From Candidatus Sumerlaeota bacterium (lineage in GTDB: Bacteria; Sumerlaeota; Sumerlaeia; JADFCT01): a DNA stretch of 11,348 nucleotides. Shown piece after piece: positions 1 to 6,776 of the stretch. Position numbers and translations under genes: made by a program. The notes beneath the pieces were generated by a model. The model had not been told where the DNA came from. It worked only from the letters and a program-made list of their open reading frames with translations, and searched no databases. Each line of letters opens with the position of its first letter. Positions within the stretch are counted from its first letter, which is position 1. The DNA lies in assembly GCA_026398575.1 (NCBI GenBank), contig JAPLSP010000182.1, positions 1 through 11,348 of the forward strand, written 5' to 3'.

Positions 1-67
1 ATTTGTTCCGTCATGAGACGGACATTACATAAAGGCCTCACGTCACAATAGTTAAATTTTCGGGTTT

Positions 68-84
68 ATGAAAATTATTTTCAT
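68..84. repeat. Short perfect palindrome in the leading intergenic stretch
   Basis: Bases 1-139 hold no gene that I can support. The one clear structure is ATGAAAA-TTA-TTTTCAT, with 7-bp arms and a 3-base centre, lying downstream of the broken kinase on its strand. A weaker hairpin of 6-bp arms (TCCGTC/GACGGA) lies at 7-22. The palindrome is AT-rich, so chance is a real possibility. It could be a weak bidirectional terminator or a protein-binding site, and nothing here decides between them. Confidence 0.3.
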
Positions 85-139
85 CACCTACTTCAGGCGG
101 CTAAAGGCATACGAAATTTGAGATCAAGACGGCATTGTC

Positions 140-1403
140 TCACAAGGCCGAGGCGAGAAGGGCGGCGCCGGTGGCGGCTTCTTCGACGGCGTCGGAAATC
201 TGCAACGGAAGCCCAAAGACTTCTTCAGTCATTTGCCGCAGCAAGGGCGAGCGGCGCAGGGCGTTGCCGCTGGCGACTACGCGGGCGCGGCCTGCAAGGA
301 CTTCGGCGGGAAGCATGTCGCGCAGATTGGCGATGATGCCACGCGCCAGACCGCGCGCCAGCGGGCCAAGGCTTAGCGGATTCGCTTCGATTCGCTCGAT
401 GGCGCCGCGCAGCAGGGGATCGTGACGCTCGCTGAGGAAGTGAGGACGCACGAGGAGTTCGTCCTTTGTAGCCATGCCCAGCTCGCTCAGGCGCTCGAAG
501 ACGCGACCGCGCGCGACAGGCTCAGCTCCTAATTCCTTCAGCCACAATGTGACCGTATCCGCCAACCACGCCCAGGCCGCGCCTCCGCACAAACTTGCCG
601 CCACGACCGCATAGCGTCCGCCGGGAAAGGGGCGGTATTCCCAGGTCTTGCCTTGTTTCCTCCAATCGCGCCGCGCATCCGGCGGCAGAATGACCGAGAC
701 TTGGCCGCCGGTTCCCGATGGCCGCGGCGACGGGAATGCCGGCGGGAATACCGAGCGTGGCGGCGATGGGGGAGGGGACTTCACCCGCCTTGGCGCCGCA
801 GGAAAGAACGCGCGGGCGCAGCGCGCGCGGAATCCCGGCTTTTTCCCAGGCTTGCGAGTCCCAATCGAGCGTTTTTAGATCGAAGAAGCCCCAGCTGGCG
901 GCATCGGTGGGATCGGTGACGGGGGGGACGCCGCCACACAGCAATGCTACGGCCCAATCATGGATTGTCGCGGCGGCGGCGGATTGAGCGGGAAGTTTGC
1001 CATGCGCGCTCAACCATGCCAACGTAGTGCCGCCAAAACCGCTTTGCACCGTGTAGCCGGTATGAGCGGATAATTCAGCGGCGAAATTGTTTTTCAGGCA
1101 GCGGCGATCCTGCCAGGTAATCAGCGGCGTCAGCGGGCGATTGGCCTTATCGAGGACCACAACGCCATGCATCTGGCCGCAGACGCCGACGGCGCGCGTC
1201 TGGCGGCGGCCGTCCTCGGGCAAGTCGCGGATGGCGTTCCACGTGGCTTCGATGATCGCGTCAGGATTCTGCTCGGCGAAGCCCTCTTCGGCGGTGGCCA
1301 AATCGGCGCCATGAGGCCGCGAAGATGAAGCAATGACGCGCCTATCTTCATTTAGAAGAACGGCCGCTACTTTCGATGTGCCGATATCAAGACCTAGAAG
1401 CAT
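140..1403 (-). pseudogene. Broken FGGY-family carbohydrate kinase, sedoheptulokinase-like
   Basis: An intact copy would phosphorylate a ketose with ATP in the cytoplasm. The N-terminal half reads from 1403 in one frame. It starts MLLGLDIGTSKVAAVLL (the FGGY phosphate-binding start with its Asp), then has CGQMHGVVVLD, ITWQDRRC, FGGTTLAWL, a TIHDWAVALLCG stretch and an AASWGFFDLKTLDWD stretch. These resemble sedoheptulokinase (SHPK) more than xylulokinase. At about 705-725 the reading moves to another frame, which continues TGGQVSVILPPD, RPFPGGRYAVVAASLCGG and a C-terminal ASGNALRRSP segment to the stop at 140. Joining the frames gives VAAAIG directly followed by TGGQVSV. The family normally has about 20-22 residues there, including the catalytic GD(N/Q) Asp. 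This therefore looks like a small deletion plus frameshift rather than one miscalled base. The ATG also lacks a Shine-Dalgarno site, because a repeat array begins 11 bases upstream. The exact sugar is uncertain. Confidence 0.82.
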
Positions 1404-1414
1404 GGGAGTCTGGG

Positions 1415-1646
1415 GACAGGATGAATTTGTGACAGGATATATTATAGACAGGATAAATTAGGGACAAAATGGATTGGGATCAGGAAAATTACTTGAGTCA
1501 GGAAAATTTTCCTGTCTCAAATATATCCTGTCTCTAATATATCCTGTCTCTAATATATCCTGTCTCTAATCCATCCTGTCTCTAATCCATCCTGTCTCTA
1601 ATCCATCCTGTCTCTAATATATCCTGTCTCTAATCCATCCTGTCTA
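1415..1646. repeat. Inverted array of about 15 16-bp tandem units
   Basis: The right arm (1507-1646) has CCTGTCT at exact 16-base steps: 1511, 1527, 1543, 1559, 1575, 1591, 1607, 1623 and 1639. The unit is TAATATATCCTGTCTC or its variant TAATCCATCCTGTCTC, in the order AT, AT, AT, CC, CC, CC, AT, CC. The left arm (1415-1506) carries about six more degenerate units in the opposite orientation: GACAGGA at 1415, 1431 and 1447, then drifting forms near 1463, 1481 and 1499. The axis lies between 1506 and 1507, where 14-bp arms pair with a single mismatch. The whole could fold into one long cruciform or hairpin. There are no unique spacers, so it is not CRISPR. It fills the gap between the isomerase stop (20 bases away) and the kinase start (11 bases away). 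Confidence 0.93.
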
Positions 1647-1666
1647 TTTCATTGCCCTTCGTCATG

Positions 1667-3091
1667 TTAAAATATCTTGCATTCCAGCCCCAGCGCCTCC
1701 GCCAGGATTTTGAAATCTTCGACGTGATCGCCATAGACGATCACGGCATGTTCGCGCGAGATGTTCGCGACGAATCCTTCCAGGTCGCGCAGATACAGCA
1801 GCGCGGTGGATTCGCAGTGCGGCATTCCCGGATGGCGCGTGGTCTCGCACACTTCCCCCGCAGCCACGAGCAGCGTCCGCGCGTCGAATTTCAGCTCAAT
1901 GGCGGTGATCTTCTCACCGCGCGCCAGGTTCCCGTCTATGCCGCACCCCGATCCATCCCGCTTGATTTCGTATGTGCCGCCCCAATCGCGCAGGGTCACG
2001 CGCCCGGCGGGATCCATCTCCGGCGAGACGACGCCGACGAATCCGCAATGCCCGAGGCGCGCCAGGTTGTGCAGGATTTCTTTGGGGTAGCGCGCCGGAT
2101 CGGGGAACAGCGGATCGCCGAAGTGATCCTTCAGCGCGCCGACGTAGCTGACGGGATACAGGTTCGACATCATGCAGGGCTTGTCGAGGAAGTAACTGGC
2201 CATCGCCATGCTCATCATCGCCAGATAGTCGCCGTCGCACGAGGCGATGCAGCCATCTTCGCGCAGCAGCAATTGCGCCAGGCAGGGGACGTCGCGTCCG
2301 CCGTTGATGATCAGGTCGCCGAAGCAATTGACGCCGAATCCCATTGCCTGGTTCTCTTCGAGGATCGAGCGGATGGCCAGATACGTCCGCAGCGCCTGCG
2401 CCAGTTCGTCGGGGCGCACTTCTTTTTCGACGTAACGATTGTGGCGGTCGCGCCACAGCGATTGAATTTCAAGGTCGGAGAACGTCTTGGCGCGGTCGCG
2501 GATATCGGAAATCGGGCGGACCAGAATTTGCGTTCCGAGACTTTCGGTGACCAGATGGCCGGCGGCGTTGGCGTTCCATGGGAAATTTTGTTCGCCGAAA
2601 ACCACCATCCGCGATTGCTTGAGAAAGCGGCGCATGGCGAGCGCGCGCAGCAATGTCTTTCCGTGACGGTTGCTGGGGATCAGATGAACTTCCACGCCCA
2701 GCGCCCGCAAAAAATCCGTGGCCGACCAGCGCCAGAAATCCGGCTCGTCGAACGCGATGATCGACCAGAAAAGAAACGGCAGTTTGCGCTCGACGAGCGG
2801 CTGTGGATGCGAGTTCCAAACCTCCGTCGGGTAGCACGCGATACTGACTGGCAGGATGGCGTCCGTCTCCGGCCCCAGTCCCAGCACAGTCTCGCGCCAA
2901 TGATCAGGAGATTTGATGGGAATCGGCGCCTCCACGACGCCGACGCCATCAATCATTCGCGACAACGCTTCCAGGTCAATATTGGGCTTGCCCTCTTTGG
3001 CCTGGATGGGTTGAAGGCGCGTCTTGGGTCTCGAAAGATAAGCAGGCGGCGCCGCCCGCAAAAATCGTAAATTTGCGCTAAGGGAACTCAT
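1667..3091 (-). CDS. L-fucose/L-arabinose isomerase-like protein
   Basis: This is a 474-residue cytoplasmic protein resembling the fucose/arabinose isomerase superfamily, which interconverts aldoses and ketoses using a divalent metal. The N-terminal half contains the RALAMRRFLKQSRMVVFGEQ stretch (about 149-168), typical of the first Rossmann-like domain of these proteins. The C-terminal half has GFGVNCFGDLI (251-261), PCLAQLLLREDGCIASCDGD (269-288), DKPCMMSNL (303-311) and REHAVIVYGDHVEDF (446-460). These match the layout of the isomerase C-terminal domain, with a candidate active-site His448. The position that is usually Glu in the family E-G-D motif appears as Asp here (CDGD), so the substrate or even the activity may differ. 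ATG 3091 is chosen because GGAG lies 6 bases upstream; a TTG at 3103 is less likely. The gene lies between two repeat hairpins, downstream of lysX and upstream of the dead kinase. The sugar is unknown. Confidence 0.75.
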   Translation of the reverse strand: MSSLSANLRFLRAAPPAYLSRPKTRLQPIQAKEGKPNIDLEALSRMIDGVGVVEAPIPIKSPDHWRETVLGLGPETDAILPVSIACYPTEVWNSHPQPLVERKLPFLFWSIIAFDEPDFWRWSATDFLRALGVEVHLIPSNRHGKTLLRALAMRRFLKQSRMVVFGEQNFPWNANAAGHLVTESLGTQILVRPISDIRDRAKTFSDLEIQSLWRDRHNRYVEKEVRPDELAQALRTYLAIRSILEENQAMGFGVNCFGDLIINGGRDVPCLAQLLLREDGCIASCDGDYLAMMSMAMASYFLDKPCMMSNLYPVSYVGALKDHFGDPLFPDPARYPKEILHNLARLGHCGFVGVVSPEMDPAGRVTLRDWGGTYEIKRDGSGCGIDGNLARGEKITAIELKFDARTLLVAAGEVCETTRHPGMPHCESTALLYLRDLEGFVANISREHAVIVYGDHVEDFKILAEALGLECKIF

Positions 3092-3097
3092 GGAATT

Positions 3098-3101
3098 CTC
3101 C
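3098..3101 (-). promoter_or_regulatory. Ribosome binding site of the isomerase-like gene
   Basis: GGAG on the minus strand, 6 bases before ATG 3091, fixes the start there rather than at the in-frame TTG 3103, which this site would overlap. Confidence 0.6.
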
Positions 3102-3132
3102 AACCGAAATAATTGAATTCACTCATGTTTTG

Positions 3133-3214
3133 GAACACGGATGGGACGGATTGCGCGGATTCTCACGGATTACCCAATCCGTGAGTATCCGCGGAATCCG
3201 CGGCATCCGTGTTC
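3133..3214. repeat. 82-bp hairpin built from CGGAT units
   Basis: The outer arms are GAACACGGATG (3133-3143) and CATCCGTGTTC (3204-3214), an exact 11-bp match. The inner arms are CGCGGATTCTCACGGATT (3154-3171) and AATCCGTGAGTATCCGCG (3176-3193), 18 bp with one mismatch around an ACCC loop. The segments between them pair only partly. CGGAT recurs at 3138, 3147, 3156 and 3166, with its complement mirrored at 3177, 3187, 3196 and 3205, giving 9-10 base spacing. The element touches the lysX stop codon. No T-run follows on either strand, so it is not a classical intrinsic terminator, although it could still attenuate transcription or protect the 3' end of the lys mRNA. Confidence 0.92.
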
Positions 3215-4065
3215 TATAGTTTCCCTTCGGCCACCGCGAGGAAGTAGTCAATGATCTTTTTGGGGATGTTGACGCCGGTCGTGTGAATGGAATTCTTGAA
3301 CTCCATCGTGTAGTTGACCTCGTTGACCAGCAATCCGCGCCTGGGACATTCGAGCAGGTCAATGGCCACGACGCCGCCGCCGACGGCTTGGGCCGCGCGC
3401 AGCGACAGGTCGCGGATTTCGTCCGTCACCGGGCAGTTCGAGGCGACGCCGCCGCGCGCCGTGTTGGTGATCCAGTGCGCGGAATCGCGGTAGATGGCGC
3501 AGATGTTCTCGCCGCCGACGACGAACGAGCGGATGTCGCGCTTCGGCTTGTCAATGTATTCCTGGATATAGAAGATGGAGTGATGATACGAGCCGAGCAC
3601 GGCTTTATGTTCGAGGATCGCCTCGGCCGCGTCGCGATCATTGATTCTCGACAGCAGCCGCCCCCAGGAGCCGACGGCGGGCTTCAGGACGACGGGATAC
3701 CCCATCTCTTCGATGCACTTGAGCGCGGATTCCTCGGTGAAGGCGACCATGACGCGCGGGCTTGCCACTCCGTTTTGAAAGAGGCGGACGCTGGTATAGA
3801 GCTTATCGCCGCAAACGGTGGCCACCTCATAGGAGTTGACGGTTTTGACGCCGTCATGGTTGAGGATCATCAGCGCATGAAGCGCGCGCGAGTGATTGAT
3901 CGAGCGTTCGAGCACGGCGGCGTATTTGCGGTACTTGCCGTCGCCCAGATCGAAAGCGATCTCCCGATCGTCGAGTTTGTCATACTCGACGCCGCGAGAA
4001 TCGAGTTCATCAAAGAGATACTTCTCTTCCTTGCGCACTACGGAACACAAGACGCCTACTTTCAT
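3214..4065 (-). CDS. lysX: LysX, alpha-aminoadipate-LysW ligase (ATP-grasp)
   Basis: LysX uses ATP to join the alpha-amino group of alpha-aminoadipate to the C-terminal glutamate of LysW, protecting the amino group during lysine synthesis. The 283-residue length fits the RimK-like LysX family. Visible marks are the N-terminal pre-ATP-grasp domain, CGDK (85-88), the ATP-binding strand [13 protein letters not shown] (125-137), QEYI (168-171), the substrate loop [10 protein letters not shown] (197-206) and the metal- and phosphate-binding segment [15 protein letters not shown] (245-259). The NTARGG and NEVNxTMEFKNS segments are typical of LysX/ArgX rather than RimK or glutathione synthetase. A homocitrate synthase and lysW just upstream favour the lysine form. 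AGGAA lies 9 bases before the ATG. A 144-base gap separates it from lysW, and I see no promoter or gene in that gap. Its stop codon overlaps the edge of the 82-bp hairpin. Confidence 0.93.
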   Translation of the reverse strand: MKVGVLCSVVRKEEKYLFDELDSRGVEYDKLDDREIAFDLGDGKYRKYAAVLERSINHSRALHALMILNHDGVKTVNSYEVATVCGDKLYTSVRLFQNGVASPRVMVAFTEESALKCIEEMGYPVVLKPAVGSWGRLLSRINDRDAAEAILEHKAVLGSYHHSIFYIQEYIDKPKRDIRSFVVGGENICAIYRDSAHWITNTARGGVASNCPVTDEIRDLSLRAAQAVGGGVVAIDLLECPRRGLLVNEVNYTMEFKNSIHTTGVNIPKKIIDYFLAVAEGKL

Positions 4066-4209
4066 GATGTTTGATTCCTAACTTTATAAAATGTGGGAAA
4101 TTCTAATCTTGGGCCAGTGGACTGTTAAATGCAAGCGCCGCATGAAGCCTCATCACTCCATGGCGGCCTTGTTTCCAATCCACAATCTGTGTCGCGCAAT
4201 CCATAAATC

Positions 4210-4377
4210 TTATTCGCCCCAGTCTTCCTCTTCCTCCGGGGCTTCGGACAATTCGGGCGGATCAATGGACGTGACTTCCAGCTCGGCGCCGCAATCGGCG
4301 CATTCGACGATTTCGCCCTCTTCCGTGTCTTCGGGCAGTTCCACTTCCGCTTCGCATACGGGGCATTCGGCAATCAT
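4210..4377 (-). CDS. lysW: LysW, amino-group carrier protein
   Basis: A 55-residue acidic carrier protein. Its C-terminal glutamate is the attachment point for alpha-aminoadipate, and later intermediates of lysine synthesis remain bound to it. The sequence shows a zinc ribbon with CPVC (5-8) and CADC (26-29), many Glu/Asp residues, and the diagnostic C-terminal EDWGE (51-55). Length and ends match the family exactly. The start at 4377 is supported by AGGAG 8 bases upstream. A longer in-frame reading reaching 4644 would overlap the homocitrate synthase gene and is rejected. It lies 92 bases downstream of homocitrate synthase and 144 bases upstream of lysX. Its partner genes lysZ, lysY, lysJ and lysK are not in the window. 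Confidence 0.95.
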   Translation of the reverse strand: MIAECPVCEAEVELPEDTEEGEIVECADCGAELEVTSIDPPELSEAPEEEEDWGE

Positions 4378-4385
4378 GGTGTTCG

Positions 4386-4390
4386 CTCCT
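4386..4390 (-). promoter_or_regulatory. Ribosome binding site of lysW
   Basis: AGGAG on the minus strand, preceded by an A-run and 8 bases from ATG 4377. This strong site fixes the short 55-residue LysW start. Confidence 0.8.
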
Positions 4391-4469
4391 TTTTTAATGA
4401 GTTGGATCAAGGGTCCGAGGATCAGGGGGATTTCTCTGCTTGGCGCAACGACGGTTCCGGGGCGCGGGC

Positions 4470-5708
4470 TTAGTCTTCCCGCTTTTTGGATTTCGATTTC
4501 TTTTCGGATTCCAGCGGACGCGTCGAACCTTCCTGCTCGTACGACGCGACCGGCTTGCGATCGCCGCGGGCCGCGTCCCGCAGCAGATCGTCCACATACT
4601 GCGGCGTCAGCTTTTCCTGGTCCGACATGGTTTTGATTTCCCACGTCACTTCGGCCAGGACGGCGTCCGGCAAATCCAGCCCCAGCGTCTGGGCTCGCTG
4701 CTTGATGGCGTTCTTTCCCACGAGGCGGTGCGCCACGTCAATGGTTCTTTGCATGCCGAAATCTTCGGGATGGAAGATTTCATAGCTGTCCGCCGAACGG
4801 ATCATGGCGTTGGTGTGGATGCCGGCGCGATGATGAAAGGCCGTGGGACTGGTGATGCAGGCGGTGAAGGGTATGTCCACGCCGACCAGTTTGGCGACGT
4901 ATTCATCGAGCGGCTTGAGGGCCTTCAGGTTGTATTTGGAGACGCACTCGCGGTTGATGGAGTACAGGCGGGCGATCATACTCGTCAGCGGCGTGATGCC
5001 GTTGCGTTCGCCGATGCCCAGGATCGTCACGTCCAGATGGGTGGCGCCGCCCATGAGCGCCGCGAAGGAATTGGCGACGGCGCATCCCGCGTCGTTGTGG
5101 GCATGGAATTCGATCTCGGCTTTGGGGAACATCGTGCGGAAATGTCGGACCACATCATAGACCTGGAACGGCGTGGCGCCGCCGACGGTGTCAGGCAATC
5201 CGACGCGGTCCGCGCCGGCGTCCAGCACGGCGGCGAAGACGCGCTCCAAATCCCGGAGATCGCTGCGAAAGGCGTCTTCGCCCGAAAATCGGACTTCCAT
5301 GTTCATGTCCTTCAGGTAGCGGACCATTTCCGTCGCCCGGGCGATGACTTCGTCAATCGTCTTGCCGTGGCTGTATTTCTGAAGGATCGAGGACGTGGCA
5401 AACATCAGATGAAAGACCTTGACGCCGGTTTCCAGAGCCAGGTCAATGTCGGATTTCGCGCAGCGCAGATGCGGAACCAGCTTGGCCTTCAGCTTCAGCT
5501 CCATCAAAATTTTATGGTCTTCGAGCGTCACGGCGGAGGAAGCCGGCGAGCTCAGCTCGATATACTCCACCCCGACCGCATCGAGCATCTGGGCGATCTT
5601 GATCTTGTGGCTGGTGGTGAACCGCGCTCCCGCGAATTGCTCTCCTTCGCGCAACGTGCTGTCCACAAGGGCGTACGGTCCGATGTGATTGCTCAGAGCC
5701 TGCAACAT
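4470..5708 (-). CDS. Homocitrate synthase (alpha-aminoadipate pathway)
   Basis: Condenses 2-oxoglutarate with acetyl-CoA to homocitrate, the committed step of the AAA lysine pathway, in the cytoplasm. The 412 residues show the DRE-TIM metallolyase barrel: [10 protein letters not shown] (16-25) with the metal-binding Asp and catalytic Arg, HAHND (202-206) supplying the metal-binding histidines, and [10 protein letters not shown] (231-240). The [12 protein letters not shown] segment (291-302) and the later PEDFG and [10 protein letters not shown] blocks resemble homocitrate synthases more than 2-isopropylmalate or citramalate synthases. The LysW/LysX neighbours support this choice. The last 25 residues form a Lys/Glu/Ser-rich tail with no known role. 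ATG 5708 is preferred, with AGGA 8 bases upstream. An in-frame TTG at 5777 would add 23 residues but has no ribosome site. I see no convincing promoter on this strand between 5709 and 5860. The closest look-alike is an isolated TTGACC near 5815-5820 without a matching -10 box. Confidence 0.92.
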   Translation of the reverse strand: MLQALSNHIGPYALVDSTLREGEQFAGARFTTSHKIKIAQMLDAVGVEYIELSSPASSAVTLEDHKILMELKLKAKLVPHLRCAKSDIDLALETGVKVFHLMFATSSILQKYSHGKTIDEVIARATEMVRYLKDMNMEVRFSGEDAFRSDLRDLERVFAAVLDAGADRVGLPDTVGGATPFQVYDVVRHFRTMFPKAEIEFHAHNDAGCAVANSFAALMGGATHLDVTILGIGERNGITPLTSMIARLYSINRECVSKYNLKALKPLDEYVAKLVGVDIPFTACITSPTAFHHRAGIHTNAMIRSADSYEIFHPEDFGMQRTIDVAHRLVGKNAIKQRAQTLGLDLPDAVLAEVTWEIKTMSDQEKLTPQYVDDLLRDAARGDRKPVASYEQEGSTRPLESEKKSKSKKRED

Positions 5709-5716
5709 GGTTTGAG

Positions 5717-5720
5717 TCCT
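5717..5720 (-). promoter_or_regulatory. Ribosome binding site of homocitrate synthase
   Basis: AGGA on the minus strand, 8 bases before ATG 5708. It decides against the upstream TTG 5777 start. Confidence 0.55.
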
Positions 5721-5866
5721 GATTCTTTCAAGATCCTTTGCCCGGACTGTTTCGAACAAGCCTGGGATTTTTTTCAAATCGTCAAAGGGCTTTGATGTTC
5801 CTGAATCGCAGAAATAGGGTCAAGCGCAAATGAGGGAAAAAAATTGCGCCTGGGATCGGGCGCCGG

Positions 5867-5890
5867 CGGCAAGTGACCGTTGACTTGCCG
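5867..5890. promoter_or_regulatory. Candidate operator: palindrome across the -35 box
   Basis: CGGCAAGT-N8-ACTTGCCG is a perfect inverted repeat with 8-bp arms and an 8-base centre. Its right half shares bases with the -35 hexamer of the J-protein/dnaK promoter. A dimeric repressor bound here would block RNA polymerase. It is not the CIRCE element (TTAGCACTC-N9-GAGTGCTAA) that HrcA uses at many chaperone operons. A second, weaker inverted repeat, GCGCAA/TTGCGC, lies at 5824-5849. The operator role is inference from position and symmetry. Confidence 0.45.
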
Positions 5891-5907
5891 GCTGATCTTT
5901 GTATAGA
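5880..5907 (+). promoter_or_regulatory. Sigma70-type promoter for the J-protein/dnaK pair
   Basis: TTGACT at 5880-5885 (five of six consensus bases) and TATAGA at 5902-5907 (four of six), with a 16-base spacer. This predicts a transcript start near 5914 and a leader of about 70 bases before ATG 5985. No sigma32-like heat-shock promoter was seen. Confidence 0.6.
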
Positions 5908-5984
5908 GTCCGGCATTCATTGCTTTAGAAAAAGGGTTTGTGCTTCTGGCGCCCGCCCGAAAGGATACCAAAGGCAAAGCAATC

Positions 5985-6770
5985 ATGGCCAAAGATTACT
6001 ATCAACTGCTTGGGGTTTCGCGCGCGGCGCCTGAACGCGAAATCAAGCGATCTTATCACGATTTGGCGCGCAAGCTGCATCCGGACAAAGCGCCGGATCC
6101 GGAAGAAGCCAAGCGGCTCGAAGAAGAGTTTGCAGCCATTACCAAAGCCTATAACACGCTCAAAGATGTGGAAAAACGCCGTGAATACGATGGGAAGCTG
6201 GCCAAAGAGGATGAAGCGGCCCAGGCTGCCGTCGTCGCCGGGACGCCGGTTCCCAGCGCGCCTTCTTCCGAAACCTCGCAGGCGTCGGCGACGGCCGCCG
6301 GCAGCAAAAAAGCCGTCTCTCCGCCCATGGACCGGCGGATGGAGGCCGGCCGCCAGGCGATCGCCGAGCGGTCTTTCAGCAAAGGCGTTCAGTTGTCGAA
6401 TATGGGCGATTTCACCCGCGCCATCGAGTTTCTTGAGACCGCCATCAAGAACAGCCCGGAAGAGCCGCGATATCTTTCGGCCCTGGCCGGCGCCTTGATG
6501 AAGGCCCGCAAAGGATTCACCCGCGCCGAAGAAGTGGCGGTTCGCGCCTGTGAATTGGATCCCTATAACATCGAATACAAGCTGATACTGGGAAACGTCT
6601 ATGAACAGGCAGGCGTGATTTCCAAAGCCAGGACGACGTATGAAAATGTCTTGAAATGGGACGCCGAGAACGCGGAAGCCGCCATGCGGCTCACCTCATT
6701 GAATCCAAAGAAAAGCCAGTCTTTCTTCCTGAGCCTGGCGGACAAATTCAAAAAGAAGATTGGATTATAA
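5985..6770 (+). CDS. J-domain/TPR co-chaperone of the adjacent DnaK
   Basis: A cytoplasmic protein of 261 residues. The J domain (about 1-75) carries DYYQLLGV and the HPD motif at 32-34, which stimulates Hsp70 ATPase activity. An Ala/Ser-rich linker (about 76-115) leads to about three TPR-like helical pairs (about 125-240): one around SNMGDFTRAIEFLETAI, one around FTRAEEVAVRACELDP, and one around GNVYEQAGVISKARTTYENVL. The end is basic (KKSQSFF, DKFKKKIGL). It lacks the Gly/Phe region and the CxxCxGxG zinc repeats of classical DnaJ, so it is a specialised J protein and not DnaJ. ATG 5985 is chosen because the J domain starts there and AAGG lies 10 bases upstream. An upstream GTG at 5940 would only add a non-J extension. 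The stop lies 6 bases before dnaK, so the two are almost certainly cotranscribed and probably translationally coupled. Confidence 0.9.
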   Translation: MAKDYYQLLGVSRAAPEREIKRSYHDLARKLHPDKAPDPEEAKRLEEEFAAITKAYNTLKDVEKRREYDGKLAKEDEAAQAAVVAGTPVPSAPSSETSQASATAAGSKKAVSPPMDRRMEAGRQAIAERSFSKGVQLSNMGDFTRAIEFLETAIKNSPEEPRYLSALAGALMKARKGFTRAEEVAVRACELDPYNIEYKLILGNVYEQAGVISKARTTYENVLKWDAENAEAAMRLTSLNPKKSQSFFLSLADKFKKKIGL

Positions 6771-6776
6771 GCCAAT

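Noticed and set aside
1415..1646. CRISPR array
   Set aside because: The units are contiguous 16-mers with no unique spacers, occur in both orientations, and no cas genes are present.
1652..3070. Long open frame (472 codons) on the plus strand opposite the isomerase-like gene
   Set aside because: It mirrors a well-supported minus-strand gene, is rich in Arg/His/Gln/Ala as expected of an antisense shadow in GC-rich DNA, and shows no recognisable motif.
3133..3216. Intrinsic terminator of lysX
   Set aside because: The stem is very strong but no T-run follows on either strand, so it is listed as a repeat hairpin instead.
3283..4074. Plus-strand open frame of 263 codons opposite lysX
   Set aside because: LysX motifs are unambiguous on the minus strand, and the antisense frame has no domain signal.
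4210..4644. A 144-residue version of LysW
   Set aside because: The extension overlaps the homocitrate synthase gene and has no family similarity, while AGGAG sits directly before the 55-residue start.
4440..5795. Plus-strand open frame of 451 codons opposite homocitrate synthase
   Set aside because: The minus strand carries the full set of homocitrate synthase signatures. The antisense frame shows only biased composition and crosses the lys gene boundaries.
5778..5984. CIRCE/HrcA site at the chaperone promoter
   Set aside because: No TTAGCACTC or GAGTGCTAA half-site is present. The palindrome found has different arms and spacing.
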